A DNA stretch of 64,000 nucleotides from Thalassia testudinum (lineage: Eukaryota > Streptophyta > Magnoliopsida > Alismatales > Hydrocharitaceae): assembly GCA_037157565.1 (NCBI GenBank), contig JAZHRO010000036.1:20882501-20946500 (forward strand). Direction: 5' to 3'. The notes under the pieces were generated by a model. It searched no databases, was not told the origin of the DNA, and saw only the letters and a program-made list of their open reading frames with translations. The position numbers were made by a program, and so were the translations under genes. The first letter of the stretch is position 1. Every line of letters starts with the position of its first letter. Below, in pieces: positions 54,961-64,000 of the stretch.

Positions 54961-57900
54961 TATCGGGGACATGATGTTTGATGTAGCGCTCCTAGACTTA
55001 GGTGCTTCTATTAACCTGATTCCAACAACCTTGTACCACCAATTTAGTTTTGGAGAGCTGACACCAACCCCTATCACCATCCAGCTGGCTGATAGATAAG
55101 TGAAAACCCTGAAGGGGGTTGTCGAGGATGTGATTGTATGAGTCAAGGACTTCTATTTCCCAGTTGACCTTTTGGTGCTCGACATGGAAGTCCCTGAAAA
55201 ATTACAGAACGCACCCATAATCTTAGGCAGACCTTTCTTAGCTATGGCTAAGGCAAACATTGATTGCGACATGGGATGTATGGAAATCGCCTTCAGGGAC
55301 AGGAAAATGCAATTGGATATCCTCCAGGAGACAAAGTCTTTTTATTGCGATTGCGTTGAGGAACATGATCCCGTGGAAACTCTGATCGAGGAATGCCTCA
55401 CCCTCAATTCTGTATCAGACCACCAAACCCATAGTGACTGTTCTGACTCGTCACCATCATTACCCGTGGACCTCTATAAGGCTGAGTACCATCACATGAC
55501 ACCATTTGAAGAGATTGATGTTGATCAAATCCCGCCCTTTCCCTTCCCATTGACTGTGGTTCCACCTGCACCTGAACTTAAACCATTGCCCGAGAATCTT
55601 AACTATGTATTCCTGGGACCTGACCAGACCTTCCCAGTGATTATTAATTCTCATCTAACCAAGGATCAGGAGCTCAAGTTGACTGCAACCCTTTCAGAAC
55701 TTCAGGCTACCATTGGTTGGACCATTTCGGACTTAAGAAGAATTAGCCCCACCTATTGCATCCATAAAATTTACCTGGAAGACGGGGCACGACCTTCTCG
55801 CCAGATGTAGAGACATTTGAACCCAAACATGCGAGAGGTCGTTAAAAAAGAAATTATCAAGTGGCTTGACGCCGACATCATATATCCTATTTCCGATCGC
55901 CCCTGGGTGAGCCCCACTCAAGTGGTTCCAAAGAAAGCTGGGCTCACCATTGTCACCAATGATCATGGCGAATCCATCCCCACCCGCACCACCACCACAT
56001 GGCAGGAGTGTATTGATTATAGGAAGCTCAATGAAGCCACTAAGAAGGATCATTTCCCCATGCCATTCATTGACCAAATCCTTGAAAGATTGGCAGGGCA
56101 AAAGTGTTTTTGCTTCCTGGATGGATATTCAAGATATAACCAAGTCGCAATTACTCCAGAAGATCAGGAAAAGACCACATTCACTTGGCCGTATGGCACG
56201 TTTGCATTTCGTCGAATGCCGTTCGGGTTATGCAACGCACCTGCGACCTTCCAGCGTTGCATGCTAGCCATTTTTTCAGAAATGGTGGGTGAATACTTAA
56301 AGGTCTTTATGGATGATTTCTCTGTATTTGGGAATTCATTCGATCATTGTCTGAGCAACTTGGAGAAAATCCTAAAACGATGTATCGAGGTTAACCTGGT
56401 GTTAAGTTGGGAAAAGAGCCATTTTTAGGTTCAAGAAGGAATTTTCCTCGGTCACATCGTATCACATAGGGGCATCGAGGTAGATCGATCTAAGGTTGAT
56501 TTAATTTCCAAACTTCCTCCACCTAACTCCGTTCGACAGATTCGCTCCTTCGTAGGACATGTTGGCTTCTACCAAAGGTTCATTAAAGGCTTTTCCAAGC
56601 TTTGCAAACCCTTGACTGACCTTATAGCCAACGATGCCCTATTCCACATGCCTTCTGATTGCATCCAGGCTTATCACACCCTCCGGGACTTAGTCTCCAC
56701 CGCACCTGTACTTCAACCCCAGACTGGTCCCAGGACTTTGAGATTATGCGTGATGCATCAGATTTTGCCATAGGCGCTGTCTTGGGACAAAGGCAAGACA
56801 AGAAGCCCGTGGTGATCTACTATGCGAGCAAAATGTTGGACAAGGCCCAACGAAATTATATAGTCACAGAGAAAGAGTTTCTCACTGTAGTCTTTGGACT
56901 TGAAAAGTTCTGATCATACTTGCTGGGATCCCACATGACTATTTACACTGACCATTTAGCCATCCGGCACCTGTTGGCCAAGAAGGATGCAAAGCCCAGG
57001 CTCATCAGATGGATCTTACTTTTGTAGGAATTTGACCTGGAAATTCGAGACAAGGCCAGATCGAAGAATGTGGTGGCTGACCACTTGTCTAAACTTCATC
57101 TAGACCACATTGGACCCTCCCTACCTCTATCTGACGCCTTCCCTGATGAACACATCCTGGCTATGCAAGACAAGAAAATGCCATGGTATGCTGACTACGT
57201 CAACTACTTGGTTGCAGGACAAACCCTGCACAGCTGGTCCAGACAGCAACGGGACAGGTTCTTGGCTGAGGCCAAGCACTATTTCTGGGGTGATCCCATG
57301 CTGTTTCGCCTCTGTGCTGACTATATCATCAGGAGGTGTATCCCCGAAGAAGAAGTTCAGAGTGTGCTTTCCTTTTGTCATGACCAGGCTTGTGGTGGCC
57401 ACTTCTTTGGAAAGAAAATAGCTGCAAAAGTTTTGCGGTCTGGATTTTACTGTCCGTCCCTATTTAATGATGCACACATGTTTACCAAGACTTTCTCACA
57501 TTGCCAAACGCTGGGGACCATGACCAAGAAAGATATGATGCCCCTTCAGCCCATTTTGATTGTCGAAATCTTCAACGTTTGGGGTATCGATTTTATGGGC
57601 CCCTTTCCACCATCCAACGGCTTCGAGTACATCCTAGTCTCAGTTGACTATGTTTCTAAATGGATTGAAGCCGTCGCCACCCGCTGATGCTATCACAGGA
57701 CTATCATGGACTTTGTTAAGAAGAACATCTTCTCCCGATTTGGAATAGCCAAGGCCATGATCAGTGATGGTGGAAGCCATTTTATTCATTCCCAATTCCG
57801 TGCCCTACTTAGAAAATACGCGGTGAACCACCGCATCGCTACCTCGTATCATCCACAAACAAACGGGCAGATCGAGGTCTCAAATAGACAAATCAAGAAC

Positions 57901-58461
57901 ATTTTACAAAAGACTGTGAGACCTGACAGGAAAGACTGGTCCACACGACTTGATGATGCCCTATGGGGATACAGGACCACTTTTAAGACCCCGATAGGCA
58001 TGTCGCCTTATCACCTGGTCTTTGGCAAAGCCTTCCATCTTCCTATCGAATTGGAACACTGGGCTTACTGGGCTGTCAAGCAATGTAATATGGATCCCCA
58101 GTTAGCTGGTGCTCAGAGGACGCTCCAATTATCTGAGCTCAAATAAATTTGTCAGGATGCCTTTGACAATAGTCGACTGTATAAGGAGAAAATGAAAGCA
58201 GTCCATGACTGACTCATTCATAGAAAAACCTTTGAGCCTAACCAGCAAGTCTGGCTGTTTGATGCCCGCTTAAAACTCTTCCCGGGGAAACTCAGGTCCA
58301 AATGGACAAGACCATTTCGGGTGTTTAAGCCCTACTCTAATGGGGCGGTTGAAATCGCCGATCCTAACACTGGGAACACTTTTACAGTTAATGGTCAAAG
58401 ATTGAAGCATTTCCTAGCCCAGGTTCCCCCAAAGGAAAGTGTCACCCTCGTTGAGGGCTGA
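54961..58461 (+). pseudogene. pol: Elt8 pol, broken
   Basis: Protease with intact LLDLGAS (about 54990-55010) and IILGRPFLAMAKAN (55215-55260). Reverse transcriptase 55817-56428 with FLDGYSRYNQ and FMDD (about 56310). RNase H near 56740-57080 (DASDFAIGAVLGQ). Integrase 57300-58140 with the zinc-binding block partly changed ([10 protein letters not shown]), [13 protein letters not shown] and QIEVSN. Stops at 55097, 55808, 56426, 56911, 57026, 57686, 58144 and others, plus a frameshift near 56720. Ends VEG-stop at 58461. Most stops are TAG/TAA at former CAG/TGG-type codons, in keeping with methylation decay. Confidence 0.85.
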
Positions 58462-59793
58462 CACGGAGCACTGCTCAGTTGGAGGCATTAAACTCAGTGC
58501 TTCCTGGGAGGCAACCCAGAGGATTCAGACTGATCCGGTATTTTACGTCACTCAGATACTATCTTTTTGAACCCTTATGCATCCATGTACTTACCAATGA
58601 GGACATTGTCCAATTTAAGCTTGGGGGGGTGATAAATTACATAATCCTGAGCTCATTTAATCAGTCTGAATCAAATAAATAAATAAATAAATAAATTTTT
58701 TTAGGAAGAAAACTTAGGCATTAAAAACTTGTCAATAGTGGGAAATAATATAAAAAGAACTTAAACACTTAGACTTTTCAGGCCTTTGAGCTTAATCAGC
58801 TCTGGTGTGCATTAAAATATGGATTTAGCTTTGAATCCTTGCAACCTTAAGCCAATCTAATCCACCTACTAAGTAAGGTGATAAGTATACGACTTACCAA
58901 CTCACCCTCTAACTTAGAAAAAATTTGAGTCTAAGCATCTGCACACATTTTTGCACAGACTCACTTCTCGGAGATTTTGACAGAAATTGGGTAGCTAATG
59001 AACTCTCTAGGGTGGTATGGCTGGCAAGTTGTCGTGGGTAACAGCCCATTGGCAGGTTGTCCAGAACCCAGCCACATACCATTTCTTCTTCATTGCCTCT
59101 AGGTACATTTGAGATCAGGGAAGCCACCTACGAAAGAAAAGAAAAGAAAAAAAAAAGGAGAAGAAAAGAAAATAAACCACACTCCATCGCACAAGTATGG
59201 TTGCAAGTGATCGTGGGTAACAGCACATTGGTCGGTTGTCCAGAGAACAGCTCAATAACTGCACAAAAAGAACCAAAACACTTAAGGAAGAAGCGGTGGA
59301 AGTAGTACAAGCCAGGGAGATATACACTGGAAAAATCCTTGTGTTGACCCCAATTAAAACAAATGTATGGAGAAAGCTACAAATCGAACAAATACACCTT
59401 CAGGCAAATTTATTTCCTTTTCCAGTCAACTAGGGGCATAGAAACCCAAAGTCTGTCTAAATTACCGTTAAGTGAGTCTATCACAACATTCACACCAAGA
59501 TGCCTAGCACATATGGCTTTGACCGAGTTTTGGGTGGGTTGGGTAGCCGTAAAAAGTTACCAACCCACACTGAATTCCCAAAAAAAATTCTAAAAAAAAA
59601 TATATATATACATATACATATGTATAGTTATATACATTAAAGCAAGGATTCGGGCGATTCGTATTTTGGTACACCCGGGCGCTGCTTAGTCTTTGTAGAT
59701 TAAAATCTTCGTATATTTCCTCCTATTGACAAGTGACGAAGTGTTTAAGCAATTACTTCTTAAATTCTGAAAGGAAAGAAAGGCTAGAATAAA
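58462..59793 (+). other. Elt8 3' tail
   Basis: Hairpin A (58504-58519: CTGGG/CCCAG, loop AGGCAA), hairpin B (58595-58608: CAATG/CATTG, loop AGGA), internal G tract (58623-58629) followed by TGATAAAT, (AAAT)n at 58672-58696, and two copies of the CAAGT..TCGTGGGTAACAGC block (59024-59070, 59204-59250). No gene. Confidence 0.7.
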
Positions 59794-59830
59794 CCTTGCT
59801 AGAGACTAGCAAGGAGTAAGCATGGGGGTA
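59794..59830 (+). promoter_or_regulatory. Elt8 pre-PPT hairpin and polypurine tract
   Basis: Perfect 9-bp stem CCTTGCTAG/CTAGCAAGG, loop AGA (59794-59814), then AGTAAGCATGGGGGTA. Relative to the TTTTGCTA form both partners of the outer two pairs have changed. Confidence 0.8.
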
Positions 59831-61133
59831 TAATAACACTGCACAAGGGGGTGATAATTATGTTGAATATAGCCCATCTTAAGAATAAAAGGCACAACAT
59901 AAGTAGAATGGGAGCATTGCATGCATCATGTACCAAGATTGCTTATAAAACTGTATTATTGGCCATCTGTGTAAGCACTTGTCAAAGTAAGCCTCAGATA
60001 AGCAATCGGACCACACTGATGGATTCGAAACGACAAACGGAGTCCAACGAACTCAAGATCGGCCAAATCCGACATCCGGAGCTCCTACAATGGGCCCAAG
60101 AAGTTCGGACCATTGATCTGGAGATCAACGGCCCTCATTGTGCCACGTCACCCCCGCTCCACCACATGCCACGTCTTCATCCAGTCGAGACTCGCGCACC
60201 TACCCGCAATCTCTGCGACAAAGCGCGGGCGTGGCTCAACGGTTAGCACGTACGCCTGCACGCACGCAACGTGGGTTCGAGCTGCACGATGCTTGAAATC
60301 AAAGATGAAGGAGACGCGTGGCGAAATTGGGTCGCTTGATCAGTAGTGGGTGGCCGAGATCGTGCCACGCGGCGCGCCCACGCGCGTGTGCACGCCGGGC
60401 GACGACATGCGCCAATGGCGCGATCCAAGCACAGCCAAGGAGAGATCTTAGCCATCCGATCTTCAATCGGACGGCTCTCACACAATGGCCGCGGATTGAG
60501 TGCGAAGAAGAATGACGTGCGCAGTTGATCGGCGGGCTGGAGGGCTTCACCGATGCTTTTGGAGTGGTTTAAGTGACTTCCCGGACATCGCTAAAGCCCC
60601 TTCTTCTTTTAGAAAGCCCTTAGCCCTATTTAAACCCCCTCTAACCACTCATTCAAGGCATTCACTTCCCTTGCAACTACTCCACCCCTCTCTTAGCTAG
60701 CTTTAGGCCCTCTTGTAATCGTCGGAGACAACGAGCCACCGACGGAGCCTCCTCCATCGCCGTGGCTGCCTCGTCGCTCTCCATCCTCTCTCTCTCTCTC
60801 TTTTAATCTTTCCATTACTTTTGTTTGAGCATGTATTTATTGTTCTAAGCTATGAACTAAAAGTGCATGTTACTTTAATTTCTGTTTAAGCTGCATGATC
60901 AAACAAGGAACGCTCTAACCCTAATCTCTCACTCTATCTCTCTCTCGCTTTTCAAAACCACACCTTTTGCAAGCAAAACTACGCACTTTTCGTGACAAGT
61001 GATAAGCAAAATCCGATTTTCACGCCTCCCTGAGACCGACACTCAAACTCACCTCCGTTTACTTATTTTAAAGCTGGCGTTGCAAGTACAACTATAATGA
61101 CACTTCTTAACACACACGCACAACTGCACATCA
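59831..61133 (+). repeat. Elt8 3' LTR
   Basis: Starts TAATAACACTG (first bases changed from TG), ends CACATCA. Lacks one unit of the 23-bp duplication and about 30 bases present in the 5' LTR near 46980. tRNA-like module 60232-60283. U5 box CTATAATGAC (61092-61101). Confidence 0.88.
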
Positions 61134-62386
61134 GCTACCCTACCCACCCAAGACTCGAAAAGTATTTTAAGTTCTAAGCATCTTGTGAAAAGGTGATAGA
61201 CTCACTAGGCAACCATTAAAATGGGCTTCTGGTTTCTACGACCTTAGCTAAGCTAAAGTGTTTCTGTCTAAAGGTTTATTTGTTCAACCAAAAGTTTCTC
61301 CCTACTTTTTTATTTTTTATGAGGTCAACACAAGGGTGAACCCAATGTATATCTCCCCAATTTATTCTACTTCCCTGCTTCTTCCCTAAGTGTTTTGGAA
61401 ATTATTTATGTATTTTTGTGAGTTGGGCTCTAACAACTGGCCAATGAGCTGTTACCTGCGGCAACTTGCTAGCATACTCGTGCGGTGAACTGTGGCTTAT
61501 TTTTTTTCTCCTTTTTCTATTTTTTTTCATTTTTTTTTCAGTATATATTTTTTTATTTTCTGAGTAGATGGCTTCCCTGATCTAAGATTTACCTAAAGGT
61601 AGTAGAATGGGTATAGTCATGTAGCAGGGCTCTGGACAACTAGCCAATGGATTGCTATCCATGATAACTTACCAGCCATACTACTTTAGAAAGTTCATTA
61701 GTTACCTAATTTTTGTAAAAACTGCCGAAAAGTGAGTCAGTGCAAATAGTGTCTAGATGCTTTAGACTTAAAGTTCCCTCAAATCAAAGTGTAGGTTGAT
61801 AAGTCGTGTACTTATCACCCCAATTTATTAACCAAATTAAAATAGAATTAACGTGGCAAGGACTCTAGAATCGGTCCACATTTTAGTGGACACTCAGGCT
61901 GATTAAGCCCGAAGACCTAAAGAGTCTAAGTGTTCAAGTCCTAAAGTATCATTTCCTAAAGTTAACAACTCCTAATGCCTATGTTCTCTTCTCCTAATTC
62001 TTTTTTCTTATTTTTTTGAATTTTAATTTTTTTAAGAAACTAAAAGAAATTCTACAGAGCTAACAAAATAATTTTAGAATTAAGTGTCTACCCCCTATGC
62101 GTAAATGATGTAATGCCCTCATTGTAAAAATAAAGACATGAAAAGGGAGGAATAAACAAAATATCACCTTAATTTCATTAAAATTTGGTTAGCTCCATAG
62201 AGAGAAAGGAGTATATAGACATGCTAAGTTTATTGCCTTTAGCTAGGCATAAAATACAAACAAAAAAGAAATTGAGAATTCACAAGTGTAGGTCAGGATC
62301 AGAATTAAAAGGTTGATCCTCAAACTCACCAGCAGGAGATGTCCACAGATATGGACCAGATTGTGGTGCAAGCCCATGCCTTAAGG
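61134..62386 (-). mobile_element. Elt6 3' tail, resumed after Elt8
   Basis: Begins with the second GCTAC. Aligns with the Elt7 tail (38590-39620), including the ACTTGCTAGC/ACTTACCAGCC repeat blocks, the internal G tract complement (about 62091-62096) and a decayed hairpin B (62103-62118). T-rich at 61500-61560 and 62000-62035. No gene. Confidence 0.7.
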
Positions 62387-63940
62387 TCAAGTGGTTCTAA
62401 GGCTCTGGATGAAAATCAGCCAGAATCGAAGATTATTGTGCTTGCAAGGCCAGGCCTGCAATTTTGTGGTGTACAACCCAAGTCTAAAGTGCTGGACAAT
62501 AGGTAGATCTAATTCACCAGATTCGGGTGTCCACATAGAGTTCAACTTAGAAAGATAGTCAATTATTCTGTACTTGGGTTGCACGTCAAAGATATCATAA
62601 GGGTCCTGATAGAAGGTAGGTGGTTTTAGGTCAACAAGAACCATTACATACAAGCTTGTATTTCCCTCAAAAGTAGGCTCCCATATTTTTATTTCCAAAT
62701 TTCTACCCTCCAAAATCAGGGTTTTCGAGACCTCCAGATGATTGTACGCCCCATCTAAAATATCCAAGTCGAACAATTATGGCTGGATCAAAATTGACTT
62801 AGGTCTGGTGATCTCAAGAATATCATCATTCAGTTCTTTGGGGTGTGGTTGAGAAATGGGGCTATTGATGGGATCATCTATAATAGGATCTGAATCCTCC
62901 ATGTCAGCTCCAATCGGATCAAAATCCTCAATTATCAGGCTATCAAATGGTTCATCATACTCCTCAAGCCCATTTATCTCACTAAAATCATTTTCTTTGA
63001 GCCAAAGTGAAACTTCACCTAGAGATTCTTCACCCTCAGAATCAAAGAATTCTTGATCCACATTTATATATGTCTCAAAATCATATGTCATTTCTTTGTC
63101 CATGTAGACATATTTTTCCTCACTTCCTAGCTCGAGGATCTCAGGTGAGAAAATTGGTTCATCGTCAATGGGTTGCTTTAGATCAACCTGGTCATCCCTG
63201 GTCTCATAAAATGTGTCCCCCCTGAGAGGTGCTTGAGCAGGTTCAGACATTGGCTCTCCTAAAGGGGGTTTGTCCTGTGAATCACCCCAAGATTGGACTA
63301 AGGCAACCACAAATTTCATCCTTAATCTTGATACTTTCCCCAGCAAAAACTCACTCGGGCCCTTATCCTCGATATCTTGGAGCCAATCCAATAGCAAACT
63401 ATTTAGATCATTAATCATTTGAATCAGGGGCTCCAATTATTCATTGCAGGGTGTTGGCTGGGTTTCTAAAGATCATATAGTGTTCCCCAGATTTGCCAAC
63501 AACCTATCTTGGACCTAGTTCACCTGAGCCAGATGGTTCGATTCAGGGTTGGGTGGGTTTGGGTTTAATCTAGGGGAGTCAAGAAATTAATGTCGTCCTT
63601 AATAATAGGTTGTTTCACGTTGGTGGTGACCTATATTCAACATAATCCTAGGGAGGGTAAGAGTTGTAATCACCATATCCTTCTTGATTGTAGATCTAGT
63701 TAGGTTGATCATCAAAGGGTGGAGATCTATAATCAGCATAGGCGTGGGAAGGATAATAATCATAGTCTTGTTGTCTAAGATTAGACCCTACACATTAAGG
63801 TCCATAATCATATACCCAATCAAAGTTATCCAAGCTAGGAGATGGGCAGTCATAAGTCGGGTCGGATAATAATCATTTTGGGGATAAGTGCTGGTAGGAG
63901 GGTAGGATTGGAAATGTGAATGCGGTGTGGAAGAATACAT
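62387..63940 (-). pseudogene. Unknown acidic protein of Elt6, same family as in Elt7
   Basis: Minus strand. Start region MYSSTPHSHFQSYPPTSTYP (from about 63940) is disturbed between 63440 and 63780. An open frame 63436-62777 follows (219 codons: LIQMINDLNSLLLDWLQD, SEFLLGK, RMKFVVALVQSW, then about 140 strongly acidic residues to RPKSILIQP). After one stop, 62776-62387 continues (FDLDILDG, IKIWEPTFEG, LKPPTFYQDPYDIF). Residue similarity to Elt7 is clear along the whole length, and the stops lie at different places in the two copies. No known domain recognised. It takes the gag-pol position of a non-autonomous element. Confidence 0.65.
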
Positions 63941-64000
63941 GGTGAAACAGGAGGGAAAACAGAACAAAGAAAGGTGCCTTGCAATACAATCAACCAAACC
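63941..64000 (-). other. Elt6 leader, leaves the window
   Basis: Upstream of the unknown protein; resembles the same place in Elt7 (TTGTATTGCA then GGCACCTTTCTT on the minus strand). The 5' LTR of Elt6 and the rest of Elt4 must lie beyond the right edge. Confidence 0.5.

Larger units (their letters stand above)
45864..61133 (+). mobile_element. Elt8: old gag-pol Athila-like element containing Elt9
   Basis: LTRs 45864-47272 (1409 bp) and 59831-61133 (1303 bp), TSD GCTAC on both sides (45859-45863, 61134-61138). PBS 47278, gag start 48473, gag split by Elt9, broken pol to 58461, 3' tail, PPT 59815-59830. The LTRs differ by many substitutions plus deletions in the right copy, so it is much older than Elt5. 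It sits inside Elt6. Confidence 0.9.

Overview
This window is a stack of nested LTR retrotransposons. It contains no convincing host gene. Host: a land plant with a repeat-rich nuclear genome. The coding remnants are Ty3/gypsy of the Athila type: gag with the PFSNTYNPGWRNHPNF motif, a DLGAS protease, an FMDD reverse transcriptase, RNase H and an HHCC-DDE integrase without chromodomain. The primer binding sites (PBS) match the 3' end of plant tRNA-Asp. I cannot name the species.

Layout. Elt1 (about 670-9073, plus) is non-autonomous and carries an unknown, broken protein instead of gag-pol. Elt2 (9074-about 12610, plus) is the 3' end of another element. Two minus-strand fragments (Elt3) fill 12611-13932. 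Elt4 (13933-22175, resuming 35920-36147, minus) has decayed gag and protease but no reverse transcriptase or integrase. Its 5' LTR is split by Elt5 (22176-35919, plus, TSD AATGG), a nearly intact young element with two 2780 bp LTRs, about 12 mismatches between them by eye, gag, and a pol shifted by one base at the protease active site. Elt6 (36148-36620, 44213-45863, 61134 to the window end, minus) lies beside the Elt4 remnant and is itself split twice: by Elt7 (36621-44212, minus, TSD ATGAG) in its LTR and by Elt8 (45864-61133, plus, TSD GCTAC) in its interior. Elt8 is an old gag-pol element whose gag is split by Elt9 (48840-53213, minus, TSD AGGAC), a single 4.4 kb LTR-like unit that ends in a PBS. 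Elt6 and Elt7 encode the same unknown acidic protein in place of gag-pol.

How the parts relate. Elt1 shares its leader and 3' tail with Elt5 but not its coding region, as expected for a parasite using another element's proteins. The families share small non-coding modules: (i) a U5 box complementary to the 5' half of tRNA-Asp, upstream of the PBS; (ii) a hairpin just before the polypurine tract (PPT) and often another at the LTR start just after it; (iii) a GGGAGGCAACCC-type hairpin with compensatory stem changes after the coding region; (iv) an AGGA/AGGG-loop hairpin followed by an internal G tract; (v) in Elt6, Elt7 and Elt8, a tRNA-like box A/box B module and a TTTAG(T/C)GAC palindrome upstream of the LTR TATA box. 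These are the most interesting content of the window. All alignments, counts and tRNA comparisons were made by eye and from memory of the plant tRNA-Asp sequence.
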